A stretch of 64,000 nt of DNA from positions 2,122,501 through 2,186,500 of the forward strand of contig JAINUG010000014.1 in assembly GCA_029706075.1 (NCBI GenBank). Direction: 5' to 3'. A program made the position numbers and the translations under genes. The number at the start of each line of letters is the position of its first letter. The stretch's first letter is position 1. Below are positions 1 through 11,965 of the stretch, in pieces. Below the pieces are notes generated by a model that worked only from the letters and a program-made list of their open reading frames with translations, ran no database searches and had not been told where the DNA came from. The stretch is from Aldrovandia affinis (taxonomy: Eukaryota; Chordata; Actinopteri; Notacanthiformes; Halosauridae).

Positions 1-734
1 AGAGAGAGAGAGAGAGAGAAAAAAAGCAATTAACTTCATTAATTTCAACTAAAGGCCGATCATTCAGGGAAGACAAAAAAACATTTGGGCAAAGGTAGTG
101 GCGCGAGGCGCGATTTGGCCGTGTGGCTCAAAGCTGATTGGCTGACGTGAGGGGCTGGCACTGGGCTCGAGTGTGCGTGGAGAATCTAGATGGGCAAAAT
201 ATCGGCGGGGCCAAAAGGGGCATTTGAATAGAAATAGGAATGATGGCTGCTCATTCTACTCATTCTTTACCCATAATTCCCTGTCAAATTGACTATACCC
301 CCCCTCCCACACCTGTCCTCCCCATCCCCCAATCTACAAAATATGAGTGCCATACCCATCACTGAAGCCCTCCCAGGGCTCGTTCTGAATTGGATTGACA
401 CCACCTGCTCACCGGCAGCCTCACGGAGCAAAGTAACATTCATTTAACACCTTTGTTGCACTGAATAAATCAGATGAGACCCCCCCCATCCTCAAGCCCC
501 ACCCCCATCCCTAGATCAATGCAGACCTTCTAAACACATCATGCGGACACTGCCACCGGCAGTCCGCGCCAAGAGTCTGACTCCTGTCCCGGTACCGGAG
601 CAGACTGAGCAGCTTCTCATTCAAAGTGAGTGCGGACAGAGACTCTGATTTTCCAGCAATTCAGATGGGGAGGAAAGAGGGGAAAAAGAGATGAGCAAGC
701 GGGAATCAGCATTGGAGAGAGTGAGGGAGGGAAA

Positions 735-812
735 GCAGCAAGACAGAGAGAGAGAGAAAGAGAGAGAAAGACAGAGACAAAGAGACAGAGAGAGAGAGAG
801 AGAGAGAGAGGG
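735..812. repeat. GA-rich microsatellite
   Basis: Imperfect (GA)n and (GACA)n purine-rich run. Its open reading frames are low-complexity Arg/Glu or Ser/Leu and are not genes. Confidence 0.9.
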
Positions 813-1319
813 AGACAATTGAAGGACAGAAGAGTGAAGTGGAAGTACTTCCCCCACACATGCACCGACAGAAATCCCAACGAGGTGACGCAGCACCTGT
901 CTGTTCAATAATTCATCCAGAGACAAATCCCCAGCCAGATTCACCAGCGATCCGGGGCTGTTTGCTTGGCAGGGTCACGCTATATCAATGTCAAGAAAGC
1001 GTGGGCTCAGATCAATGCCGTGCCGTTCTTTTTAATACTACGCCGAAAAAGAACAATTATTTTTGCAGAGCTATTAATACGGTTCAGCGCCATTGGCACC
1101 AACGGGCCAGACTCTGACATGTAAATACACAGTGTTCTCGTGCGTGACCCGGAGTGACGTGCCTTTTCTTTCACTGCAGGAACCTGCTGCATTGTCCTCC
1201 TTTTCCCAGTCCTGTTGCTGCAGGCTGTTGCGGACCAGTTTATCACTTCAGATTGCACACCATTTTGAGAATTTCACACAACACCTGGATTATGACGGCA
1301 CAAGACGATGTGTGACATT

Positions 1320-1575
1320 GTGCTCTTCGATATCGCATGGTGTCATATCCCTCTACTTTGCATGACATCATTCTCTCTGGGTTGTATGACCTATACCCTT
1401 TGTTGCATGACGTCATATCCCTCTACTTTGTATGACATAATATAATATAATATATGCCATTTATGCTTTTACCCTTTGTTGCATGACATACATTTTTCCC
1501 TGTGGTTCCTTTGTATGACATCTCTATTCTACTGAGCCACACAGAACTGGGTCTCTCTGGGTTGTATGACATATA
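1320..1575. repeat. Degenerate minisatellite, TTGCATGACATCAT-like units
   Basis: Several diverged copies of a unit built on 'TTTGTTGCATGACGTCATATCCCTCTAC' fragments recur at roughly 40-60 bp spacing (for example near 1335, 1385, 1410, 1475 and 1560). The end of the tract (about 1527-1552) also contains a short piece of the CTGTGTGGCTCAGTAG SINE head in reverse orientation. Confidence 0.6.
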
Positions 1576-2340
1576 CACAATGTTGTATTGGTGCTGCAAC
1601 CTAGCCATCAGAGTGACGGTGGAGATGTCTTACACACAGAACTTTTATTTTAGGGCAAATTTTTCATTTTGTTTTTAGGAGGGGTGGTTTCTGTGTTTTC
1701 CAGAGTGTTTTTTGCAATTACATAAGGTGGTAAGAGTGACTCATTTCTGGGTCAAAGAAAGTCTAATGAGGCTCTCAGGGTGATTAGTATGAAAATGAAC
1801 TGGAATTAAGGGTCCCCAGGGACCACAAGGGCCCCCTGAAGCAACATAAAGGGGTGCTAGGGATCTTATAAAAAACAATGTAGTCATGTACATAAATACA
1901 ATATTTTGGTTTACAGACTTGGCAATGAAGACTTCAGGATGATTCCCGGTATACACTTTTGTGAGATTTATCCCTCAGTTTATTAATCATGTATATTTGA
2001 CAGAAAGTCAGAATTGAGACTAAAAAACTGTCCTGGTTAGGGGGAGGTTACCCTTGTCACCTGCAACTACCTGAGACACACGCTTACAACATGCTGATGT
2101 CACTATGGACAAAAGGACTAACCTGCCTCCAGTCTGTGGTCATCTTCATTGTTTAATAAGATCCGTGACCTACAGCAACACGTACCACACAAACCAGGTA
2201 ATTATGTGAAGAGTTATGTGTAGAAGAGCAACATGTACCACACAAACCAGGCAGTTATGTAAACAAGAGGAACATGTAGGGAGTCTGGGCTCCACAGATG
2301 TAGAGGCATGTGCTGTGCTTCTGCCCCTGGGCACACACTT

Positions 2341-2397
2341 GCGTGTATGTGTGCATATGTGTGTGCATGCGTGTGTGTGTGTGTGTGTGTGTGCATG
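2341..2397. repeat. (TG)n microsatellite
   Basis: Interrupted TG/CATG repeat. Nothing else is seen around it. Confidence 0.9.
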
Positions 2398-4416
2398 TAC
2401 AAAAAAAGGCCACGGACAACAAAACGCAGTCAACCCTGCTTTCTGCAAAGGGCAGTCACATCACTCTATTGGCTGCCAACAGCTCGGCCGACTGAATTTC
2501 CTAACACAGATAATGCCCCTCCCGAACCCCAGCACCCCCCCACCATTCCCTCTTCCACAAGAAATATCTCTGATGAATCAAGCCATTTTGCTTTCCAAAA
2601 GAATGACTTCTAAAGCTTCCCGCAATTCAGTCTGATGATGCAATAAGCACCGCAGAACAAAAATAATGGTCCCATCTATAACCATTACCTTATCATTCAA
2701 ACCTCCCCTCACTTGCATAGCACTGCCCTTTTACCTTTTGATCGTAGAGCTGCCCCCCACCCACAATTTCCTCCTTTTGTTAAGGCGTGTGAATACCCAT
2801 CATGCATCACCTGGTAAAAAAATAGCAGCGGGGGGGTGTGAGGTCTGTTTGTTCCCCGAGTGAGTGGTGGGATTCTTGCGCAGCGTGATACACTGATGCA
2901 CTGGCTGCTTTTCTGAATAAAGGAGTTGTGGGAGGAAGGGGAGGGGGGGGGGGGTAAAGAGAGGCAGGATGAATGCTAAACAACTGGGGCAGATGCACGG
3001 GGGCAGCATGCCCCTTCAGGGGAAGACACACCCGCACTCAGCCCCCCCCCATCTGCATTCCCCCGCAGGGCTCCTCTGAACCCGGATCGCGACGGGGACG
3101 AGCCAGACAGGGACGGTAAACGGCCAGTGCTAATTATCAATCAGGGGCCAATCACTGGCCAGCGGTGAAACATGCCTCGCTTACGCAAACAGCACAGATC
3201 GGGGACGGAATACATTACCGCTGTTACCTTACAGAAGGGGGCAACAAGGGGGCCTGGAGCACAAGCGTCCATTCGTCTCTGAAATGAGCGAAGACGCAAA
3301 CAGGAGCAGAGCATCGCGATGCGCTCGCGTGTAAAACTCAGATGCCGCAAGCGTGCGTTGATGCGATGGACCGTTTTAAATAACCGTTAATAAACGTGTT
3401 TCCTCAACTCAGAATTAAATGAAAACATCCTTGTTTCTTCTTCTTAGTTCTGCGATCGCCAAAATGATCTCGCCAAACTGTCTGCGTAGAGAAAAGAAAC
3501 GCTTGCATGCATTTGTTGGTCAACGTTAAGGGAAAGTGCTGATTGAATCCAGGCCTAATAAATGCATACATAGGTAATTACAACATCACATCTGATATTA
3601 CAACAAATACGTCCTGAGCAAGTGGGAAAGATGATTAAAGACCAAAAGGAACACTTGTTTTAGTTCAGTAATATATTGCTTTTCCCCAGAGAGTGGATAT
3701 CACAAAATTCACAATTTCTAAATGAACAGTGTTTTTACAACATGTTCAACATTCCTACAGTCTCAGAAATCTTGCGCTCACAACTGTTCTGCTCGCACAA
3801 CCCAAACAAATGTGTTTCTTTTCATTCCGTCGCCGTCTTTCCTTCTGTCCTGCAAGAGATTCAAGAAAAGCCCACACGGCTCTCACAACGGCCCCGAGTT
3901 TGAACGGCGCCTCTGTAATAATCCCCTAATAACACGCAAATAGCGCGAGGCTCTGTCTCTTCGTACCAAAGCTGTATCCCAGAGGTCGGGGTTTGACAGG
4001 GCCAACACGTCAGCGTGCCGGTGGAGTCGTTCATAGAGCGCGTAGCCCCGCTGTAAAACAATAGAGCAATTAAAATCGAACATAAATTTGGCTCGGAGCT
4101 GGCACGTGAAGCCAGCGCGGATATTTAATGAATGTAAGCTGTCTCTTTTAAGTGGCCGTGAGTGAGGGCCATCCACACAAAGCTCAGGGAGAGAGAACAC
4201 TGTGCTGAAACAAAATCAAGAGCTGAGCCCTTCAAGAACAACCCCTGCTAAAGGGGCAAAGCTGCTAAAGTGCTGGTTCAGTGTAGCGACGGTGACTTTT
4301 TTGAACACTTACTATTGCAAATTACAAAATAAATAAATGATAATACAATTAATAAAATAAAGATGCCCGTAGCATCCCCCAGGAAAAGAGATAGTTTCGA
4401 TCAGTGGGATTGACCT

Positions 4417-4566
4417 AGTGGTTCTGTGTGGCTCAGTAGGCAGAGCGTGGCGCTGACACCGCTTAGGTTGTGGGTTTGATTCCCACTGGGACCACATATA
4501 CTGAAAAATGTATGCGTTCACTACTGTCGAGTCGCTTTGGACAAAAGTGTCCGCTAAATGGCCTAC
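4417..4566 (+). mobile_element. tRNA-derived SINE with L2-type 3' tail
   Basis: A tRNA-like head has a box A (TGGCTCAGTAGGCAGAGC) and a box B (GGTTGTGGGTTTGATTCCCA). It is followed after a short body by a tail (GTCGCTTTGGACAAAAGTGT then CCGCTAAATGGC) of the type shared by fish L2 LINEs and their dependent SINEs. A related copy in reverse orientation lies at 51134-51246. It is a pol III-derived retroposon, not a functional tRNA: there is no acceptor-stem pairing and the body continues past the tRNA end. Confidence 0.8.
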
Positions 4567-4864
4567 GTTATGTCTCATCACGCCGCAGCGGCTCCTCTAG
4601 CCGACGTGCCAGCTGCGCTTGGCGTGTTCTCCTCCTCCGCTGCACCGGCTCAGCTGGCGGTTCATGGAGCGAAAGGGAACGGCGGCTGGCGGCACGCGCT
4701 TCGGAGGAAGCTTCGCGCTCTCCCGAAATCGACGGAGGACGTTGCAGCGTTCAGACGGACCCACTAGCATGACTGGGAAATACGAACTGAGACAGAAAAA
4801 AAGACAAGAAGAAGAAAATCAGGGATAAAAATGGTTTAATAAAGGAAGCAGGGAGGAGTTGAGA

Positions 4865-5141
4865 AAGGCTACAACACTGGCCACTGCAACCGGGGTTCGA
4901 TTCCCCCAGCTCTGGCCGGGAGTGCCACTACGGGGAGGTAATTGGCTGTCCGCCCCAGGGAGGGGGGAGGGAAGCGGATATGAGTTCGCTGCGTATAGGA
5001 GTGGCTCTGGAGTACCAGAGTTACGGTCGACGGCTTGGCGAGTGCCATCTCGGAGGAGACGGCAGCAAATTCACAATACGAGGGGGGGATCGACATGAAA
5101 AAGAGAGGGTGCTACTAAATTGGGAGGAAATGGGATAAAAT
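4865..5141 (+). mobile_element. SINE family A copy (tRNA-like head, AT-rich tail)
   Basis: It carries a box B-like 'GGGGTTCGATTCCCCCAG', then the body 'CTCTGGCCGGGAGTGCCAC', 'GGTCGACGGCTTGGCGAGTG' and 'CTCGGAGGAGACGGCAGC', ending 'GCTACTAAATTGGGAGGAAA' and 'TGGGATAAAA'. The same body and tail recur at 38925-39266 (reverse), 47575-47936 and 53697-53955, which defines a dispersed family. Confidence 0.8.
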
Positions 5142-5560
5142 CTGAAACAAATTATTAAAAGAAAGGCAGAGGGAGAGGCTGGAGATTGGGTTAGGGTTAG
5201 GCAGGCAATGTCAGTCACCGAAAATAAGGTTTGATTTATTCTTTTCTCAGTGTGCTCATCTTCTTCAGCGTGCTCCCCGGCCAAAAGCACTCCAATCTGC
5301 ACGCAGAGTGCTGAGGGAAGTTAAATACAAGGAGAGGCCGGCTTCCTCGTGCCCAGCCGTATAAACGCTGTTGGATTCATTAAAAGCTTTTATGAATTAT
5401 TCAGCTCACAGTGAGGAAGGGAATGGAACCCATGAATATCTGAGAGCCCCGGTCCCTTTGAGTGAGGCACGGAGTGAGATTCTGTTTGTTCTGTGAACAA
5501 GGGGGGCAGGGGGTGGGGGGGTTATCTGAATGTACGCGAGAAACAGTGTTGGGCGGAGAT

Positions 5561-5805
5561 AGAGCACATTGGTGTATGTGAGAGACAGAGAGAGAGAGCG
5601 CATTGGTGTGTGTGAGAGACAGAGAGAGAGAGAGAGCGCATTGGTGTGTGTGAGAGACAGAGAGAGAGAGAGCGCATTGGTGTGTGTGAGAGACAGAGAG
5701 AGCGCGCATTGGTGTGTGTGAGAGAGAGAGAGAGAGAGCGCATTGGTGTGTGTGAGAGACAGAGAGAGAGAGAGCGCATTGGTGTGTGAGAGAGAGAGAG
5801 AGAGA
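5561..5805. repeat. Minisatellite, about 35-40-bp GCGCATTGGTGTGTGTGAGAG units
   Basis: About seven head-to-tail copies of a unit made of 'GCGCATTGGTGTGTGTGAGA' plus a variable GA run. The GA part varies in length between units. The long His/Ser/Leu reading frames here are repeat translations. Confidence 0.9.
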
Positions 5806-7539
5806 CCAGGGACTGCTTGCTTTGCTGGTCAAAAAAGTGCACAGACAGGTATCAGTTGTCTGCTCCTTACATGGTGAGAGAGGGGGGAAGAAAGAGGGGG
5901 GCCCAGCGGCAGATGCTTTGCAGTCTGTTATCACACACGGGGGGGCATTTGCTGTTTGATGGGTGGTTACAGATGCTCGGCCCATGTGTTGTTACATAAG
6001 GTGTTTTTCCAGGTTCAGGTACGTCCCCATCTCTTCCTCTGACTAACCTGCCCGTTCCAGGCGTAACAGAGGAACTTTGCCAGAAGCACAACCAAACGCT
6101 TTTTCACACTTTTTTTTTCTCCCCATCCTCCGCTCAGCACCAGCTAAACAAGGAGCAAAACTACCTCAACGTGCGGACCCAAGCAAGAACACGGCTCTTT
6201 TTTTCCAGCCGGGCAGAAAGAGAACAGGCCGGGAGCAAACCTGTTAGGTTTTTTTAAAGAGAAAACACTCTGTTCCGCAGGCGGCCTTAGTGGTTTTGTC
6301 AAGCTCCGATCCTCAAAGCTAGGACTGGGATGGAACTTTCTCTAAACAGCTGTTGTGGTTTGCCCCCCCCCCTCCCCCAATCTCTTCACCACAGTTTGAC
6401 TGCGAGGAGGGAATACGCTCAGAGAAACAAATGTGGAGAACAAAACGAAAAGATCAGAGAAGAAGAAAAAAAATCAGTCGGCAGAGACTCCGAGCTCAGC
6501 CTTTGAATTGTGTCACGCTTCTCAGATCTGCGTCCTGGAGTCGCCCCAAATCCACCATCCGCATTCTGGATGCAACACAGCACCGTGCAGCTCAAGCACA
6601 TGGTGTCTCTCTCGCCCCAATCCACTGCGGGAAGGCCAAAACCCGAGACTGAGGCTGTGGTTTATTGCCACTGCCCTGGCACATTTCCTTTTGAACACTG
6701 AGCGCTTTTGAGGGATGCCAGATGGAGATGTGGGCTCTGCCGTTCAGCACCTTGGATAGCTCACCTGACTCTTTCACCTGCTCAGCAGGGCTGGGGTTTG
6801 CACAAGGAGAGCGAGGCTCTCGTGGGACACATCAAACGACCTGAGGTCCAGCCAAACAGGAGCGGTGCAGGCGTCGAGACCAGATGCGCCAAGTTGGGGT
6901 TCAAACAATTACCCGCGCAGGTGCGGCTATTAATTTTCATTGCGAGCGCGGAAGCAGGGGCGAGCGGTTGCGTGCAGCCTTGCTTAGCATTTAATGCCAC
7001 GTGTAAATCAGAGGACGCAGCACAATCCGGTAGACTTGTGGAAAGGCAATCACCGTTAATAGTTAATTTAACCGTTAAACCAAGTGAGAGCTATAGAGCA
7101 AAGTTAGAGCAAGATAGAGGGGTGATTTTTACAGAGAGAAGAGGCTCTGCTCAATTGATCTGTGCTCATTGAACAGAACCATGTCAGGGCATTAGGCTGC
7201 AACACCAACAGCAGCAGCCACAGTAACAACAGAAACGTAATGATCTCATGATTGCTATTACTGTTCGCAGAATGAGGCAAAGGCAGCCCAGCTCATGGGA
7301 TGAATAAGCATGGCTGACTAATCACGTTCATTCTGCAGCTCTTCTGCCATTTCAAAATAAAAGCAATTGGCCTTCCATCACAGTAAATCAATCCAAGGCA
7401 CTCACAGTGCAGTACACATTATTCATATTTGCTTTCTCAAGTGTATAATGGTGGTGCCCCAGGTCCCTGACACCTCTATTATGGCCTCTGAGTCACAATT
7501 AAGCACAGTTATTTTATGGCCTCTGCAGTCAACCTCCAA

Positions 7540-7900
7540 TTGCCAGTGACATCACACAGTTATTTAACCAATACACTTGACTGCCAGTGATGTCACAAGT
7601 TTCTACACTTCACTGCCAGTGTTCAACCTCGCAGTTCAACCTCTACACTTCACTGCCAGTGATGTCACAATTCAGCGCAGTTCAACCTCCACACTTCACT
7701 GCCAGTGATGTCACAATTCAGCGCAGTTCAACCTCTACACTCCATTGCCAGTGATGTCACAACTGGTAGCAGTTAAACTGCACTTCATTGTGACATCACT
7801 GGCAGTGAAGTGTGGCGGTTGAGCATCCGTTAATCTCTCGCCAGTTTTTAACCACTACTTCACTGCCACTGATGTCACAATTAAGCACAATTTTATAAAC
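7540..7900. repeat. Minisatellite with one inverted unit
   Basis: Tandem units contain 'CACTTCACTGCCAGTGATGT' followed by 'CACAATTCAGCGCAGTTCAA'. They occur near 7590, 7650, 7695, 7745 and 7857, with a degenerate start near 7540. At about 7780-7820 the unit appears reverse-complemented ('TGACATCACTGGCAGTGAAG'), so adjacent units could pair as a hairpin. Confidence 0.8.
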
Positions 7901-8598
7901 ACTCCACTTCACTTTCAACGATGCATGTGTGATTAGTGATTCATGAACTGTCTGCTACAAACAAACAAACAAAAAAAATACAAGATGCAAGGTCTGTTTT
8001 GACAGTAGCTGATTTTTGACTATGCTATTTGCTATGCTGTCTCAAAGACTCATTCAACTCAGTGCAGGGGGTCATGCTGAACTAAACAATGGCAGAGCAA
8101 TTGGTAATGATTTAGACATAAGCTGCAGAGGACAAATTAAGAACTCATGTCACACACTGGATCAAAACAAGCTTGATTCTTTCGGTTGATCTCCATACAA
8201 GCCTCAAACATAAACACAAACACAAACTTGAGGAAGGCTGTGCAAGTGCTAAGAATGGACCTTTTATGCAATAGCACATTTCTCTAAACAGATGCTAAAT
8301 AATAATGATGATTATATTTGTTCTGGACACACATGCAAAACTCGACTTAAAATGCACAATCATGCTGTGAGTCTAGCACACTCGTAAACTTATATACAGC
8401 CAAATGAATGTGTCCCTTGCTCCGTAGTGGACATTGTGACAATGTGTATGGTACTCAAAATGAAGCTTACCTAGCTAAAGCTGTGGTCACACCACTATAA
8501 CAGTTCAGAGCAAGAACAAGCCGCAACTCCAGTAACTTTTCTCTTGTTGAAGTGCAATGTGACCCACACTCATTCACAGACACATGTATGTGCATGCA

Positions 8599-8599
<1 letters not shown>

Positions 8600-8675
<76 letters not shown>

Positions 8676-8700
8676 ACAGACACAGACATACACACACACA
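8600..8700. repeat. (CA)n microsatellite beside the whrn exon-1 donor
   Basis: A near-perfect CA array of about 70 bp (8600-8670) is followed by an interrupted CA tract to 8700. It reads as (GT)n on the whrn coding strand and begins within about 10 bp of the donor on the intron side. Confidence 0.95.
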
Positions 8701-8710
8701 CTTCGCTCAC

Positions 8711-9460
8711 CTTCACTGCCTCTGCATGGGTGAATCTGTCGAACACCTTGTCGTTGACTTTCAGTATCTGATCCCCGACTCTCAGGCCCTCTTTCTCGGC
8801 GAAGGACCCCGGCTCCACCAGCGACACATAGATCCCAATCCCGTGCTCCGAGCCGCCGCGAATACTGAACCCCAAACCCTCGTTGCTCTTATTGCGCTTC
8901 AGAGTAACCTGTCGAATCTCTCCTTGCACTTCCTGCAGGACCACTCTCCCCACAAACGACACGGGAGCTGTCCCCTCGCTGTTGGTGCTGAAAGTATCCG
9001 GAGACGGTCCCAGCGGCTCGTGATAGGACTGAGTCTGTTCTGGTTGAACCGAGAAGTGTCCGGCAGGTCCTGGGGGAATATTAGCATTGCCCACTTCTCC
9101 CAGGCTTTCTAGGTTACCATTACTGGCCGCCAGATCCGATTTCAAATAAAGGCCTTCCGACGTGTACTGGTCGAACAAGAGCTGGTCCGACCGCGGAATG
9201 ACCAGGCGCAGCATGGGCAACAGTTGACGTTTGTTCGGCGTGTTGAGAATGACTTTGAGAGTTTGGACCAGGTCGAACACGTTGCGCTTGGAGTGGTAAA
9301 CGTTGAGGCAGTGGATGAACTGCCCCCGCTCGAAATCGTTGAGCAGTACGGTGAGCGCCGCGTGAAGCTTCCTGACATTGGCGGACAGAGAGCGCCCGCC
9401 AGAGCCCACGGAGTTTGCCGAGGCGGAGTTGAGCGACATGCGCTCCAGATCCGCGCTCAT
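8711..9460 (-). CDS. whrn: Whirlin, first coding exon (partial gene)
   Basis: This exon encodes 250 residues of whirlin, the PDZ scaffold of hair-cell stereocilia tips and the photoreceptor periciliary membrane, where it assembles with usherin, ADGRV1 and myosin XV. Residues about 26-107 form the N-terminal harmonin-homology domain, with the conserved run LPMLRLVIPRSDQLLFDQYT. PDZ1 starts near residue 183, with its GLGF ligand loop at 195-198, and is cut by the intron after THAEAVK. The ATG at 9460 is followed directly by family-like sequence. The exon ends AAG/GTGAGC, with the donor GT at 8710-8709. The linker between the two domains (about 108-180) is longer than I recall for human whirlin. 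All further exons must lie left of position 1, since I see none in 1-8710. Teleosts can carry two paralogues, so whrna or whrnb cannot be decided. Confidence in the family is very high. Confidence 0.95.
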
Positions 9461-10926
9461 TCTAGAAACTCCGCCGAAGACACCGAGCCTCGCCGAGAGA
9501 AGAAGAGGTCAAGCATCGGGGAACTGCTTTTGTTAGCGCGGCGCCTGCTTGCTCAAAGCAGAGAGCCTCATCGCGATTCCTGGAGGTAGTCTTGCCTTAA
9601 AAAAATACCATGTTTGCGCAACGGCGTATGTGAGTATAATCCTGGTGCTGGTTAAACTTAATTTCACAACGCAACCTAGCAGCGACAATAATAATCAGGA
9701 TAAATCCACGATAGCAGTCGCATTTTGATTAGCTTGGTGAAGAAAAACAGCAAAACATCATTATCTGTGAGCACCAACGGCATTTCCTCTAAATAAAACT
9801 TAAAATACACGTTCAAAAAGTTAAGTGTGAGATGGAGATAATATATCTCGCGTTCCACAACCTCTCAAAACAAGCAAAACGAAGCCCTCGGCTCTATGAA
9901 TTAAAAGGACAAGGCAGTTACCTGGCATCCAACTAGCCATTTGAATGCGTCTCCGTAGCTCTGTTCTTGGAGTAGGCTACACGGACAGCACATTTACACT
10001 GTATAGCGCCGTGTCCTCGTGTATAGTGGCGAAACAAATACCTGCTTCTCCTATAGGCTACAAATATACGTGTTACCTCGGCAGTCGCTACCAAGTGGAA
10101 ACTTAAACTTTTAATATTCCTGCGAAATACGCGAAAAAATAATGTCGACTGATTCTCCGTCCAAATATCACAGCTTCAAAAACTAATTTACAACGCCCAT
10201 GGCGACAAGAACCGGCATTGTGTTGTTTTTGTGTTCCTTTCGGCTCTCGTGACGCAGGGTAAGGAACGTGTTGTCTGAAGTCGTCGCGTTTCTTTTTTTC
10301 ATTCTCTTTCTGTAACCACAAAAACTGTCCATTTAAAACTCGATATTAATAGACCATTCAAACAAGAAAAGTAGTTAGAAGTTACTCTATTCCCGTTTCT
10401 TATTGAATTATTTGCTTTTTGAATTCGTCGGAGAGGACGTTAACTTGAACCTCCTCGATTCCGCTGTCCTGTAGATTATACCAGCTGTAGCGTCTTGCCG
10501 GAGACCTTCTCTTTACAGGAAGTGACGCAGCGTGTAGAGTGAATTCGGTGCTTAGCAACCAACAACGGCCTACTGGGGAGCACGCTTTTGAGGTACTCTA
10601 ATGTATTAATTGATTTGTTTGTTTTGCAGCACTATATTCCTTCATATATCCAAAATGAATTAATTTCAATACCTGGATTATGTATACCCCATATAGCCTA
10701 TATACACAGATGCAGGAATGTACACCCTGTAGTGAACCCATCTTTCCTTCTCAAGTCAAAATGCATTACTGTAGTGTACACATAAAAAATTACCCAAAGC
10801 TAAAAATAGCTCAATTTGATGACAGCCAAATTTAGCAAAGTTACATACTCTCTCATATCAGATTTGTAAAGCTAATTTGCTTCACACATATATGATAATG
10901 CAAATAACAATAAGAGCAAAAGCAAC
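9461..10926. other. whrn upstream region, no further gene
   Basis: The stretch holds the presumed whrn 5' UTR and promoter (-) and unannotated sequence to the start of the LINE cluster. No coding exon is seen. Local CpG content is raised around 9400-9560 and 10230-10570. Transcription start and any non-coding first exon cannot be placed from sequence alone. Confidence 0.5.
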
Positions 10927-11114
10927 AAACATTTTTACATTTACATTTTAAGCATTTAGCAGACGCTCTTATCCAGAGTGACTTACAAGATGTGCATTAA
11001 TACAAGGTAAGAACAATCATATTTGGTGCACAAGATCAGTGCAGTAAACAGCAATAGACATCATTGCAGGCGTCTGCATATCATACCTGTAACACTGGGA
11101 AAGAAAAGGTTAGT

Positions 11115-11148
<34 letters not shown>

Positions 11149-11965
11149 TACAGTGTAGAACAAGTAAACAGTGGTGACGACAGATTGACTAGATGGACAG
11201 TGTTCAGTGGTAGTGGAGTCTGAAGAGGTGGGTTTTGAGTCTCTTGCGGAAGATTGGAAGTGATTCCGCAGTCCTGACCGATTGCGGGAGGTCGTTCCAC
11301 CAACGAGGACCAGGACAGAGAAGAGGCGAGACCGCGAGGAGCGGCTGCCAGGCGCCCGGAGGGATGGGGCAGTCAGTCTGCCAGCGGAGGCGGAGCGGAG
11401 GGGTCTGGGCGGGGTGTAGGGAGTGATGAGTGACTGGAGGTATGGGGGAGCAGTACCTCTGGCCGCTTGAAAAGCAAGCACCAGTGACTTGAATCTGATG
11501 CGTGCTGCGATGGGGAGCCAGTGCAGAGAGGAGAGTAGAGGGGTGACGTGGGTGAACTTCGGCTGGTTGAACACCAGGCGAGCAGCAGCGTTCTGGACTA
11601 GTTGCAGTGGCTTGATGGCACAGGCCGGAAGGCCTGCCAGCAAGGAATTGCAGTAGTCCAGACGTGAGATCACCAGGGCCTGGACCAGGAGTTGAGTGGC
11701 CTCTTGAGTGAGGAATGGTCGGATCCTCCGGATGTTGTGGAGGGAGAACCAGCAGGACCGAGTGATCGCTGCAATATGGCTCGAGAAGCACAGCTGGCTG
11801 TCCAGGGTTACCCCAAGACTCCTGGCAGACTGGGACGGAGACACTATGGAGCCTTCCACGGTGATTGATGCATCAATCATTGGGGAGCCCTTCGCTGGGA
11901 GGAAGAGCAGCTCTGTCTTCCCCAGGTTCAGCTTCAGGTGGTGGGTGGACATCCATGCAGAGATG
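10927..11965 (-). mobile_element. 5'-truncated L2/CR1-group LINE, RT C-terminal part and 3' tail
   Basis: A 280-residue reading frame (11110-11952) matches the C-terminal third of fish L2-type reverse transcriptases, with the motifs SRLDYCNSLLAGLP, NAAARLVF and LLSSLHWLPIAARIRFK. It runs into a poly-A stretch (poly-T on + at 11116-11145) instead of a normal stop. To its left is the conserved 3' tail, on the minus strand GTAAGTCACTCTGGATAAG then AGCGTCTGCTAAATG, followed by TAAATG-like repeats. The 5' endonuclease and RT core are missing, as is usual for LINE insertions. Assignment to L2 rather than a sister clade is by recall of motifs. Confidence 0.75.

Larger units (their letters stand above)
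1..8710. other. Non-coding stretch, presumed whrn intron 1
   Basis: No exon with homology or plausible splice sites is visible on either strand. The stretch holds a (GA)n at the window edge, a GA-rich tract (about 735-812), a TG array (2341-2397), two SINEs (4417-4566 and 4865-5141), minisatellites (1320-1575, 5561-5805, 7540-7900) and a long CA array (8600-8700). Assignment to whrn intron 1 follows from the orientation of the exon at 8711-9460 and is an inference. Confidence 0.6.

Noticed and set aside
4417-4500. Possible tRNA genes at 4417, 39190-39266, 43670 and 51170
   Set aside because: A/B boxes are present, but acceptor and anticodon stems do not close and each continues into a SINE body.
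5561-5805. CRISPR-like regular repeat spacing
   Set aside because: Head-to-tail minisatellite without unique spacers in a vertebrate genome; no cas genes.
5401-5985. 194-residue minus-strand open frame rich in SLSLSHTHQCAL repeats
   Set aside because: It is a translation of the GA/TG minisatellite at 5561-5805; no homology, start context or splice signals.
8552-9112. 186-residue plus-strand open frame
   Set aside because: It starts in the CA array and continues as the antisense shadow of whrn exon 1.
10547-10560. Possible RFX X-box (GGTGCTTAGCAACC) upstream of whrn
   Set aside because: Only the right half (AGCAAC) fits well; the left half has several mismatches and the distance to the transcription start is unknown.
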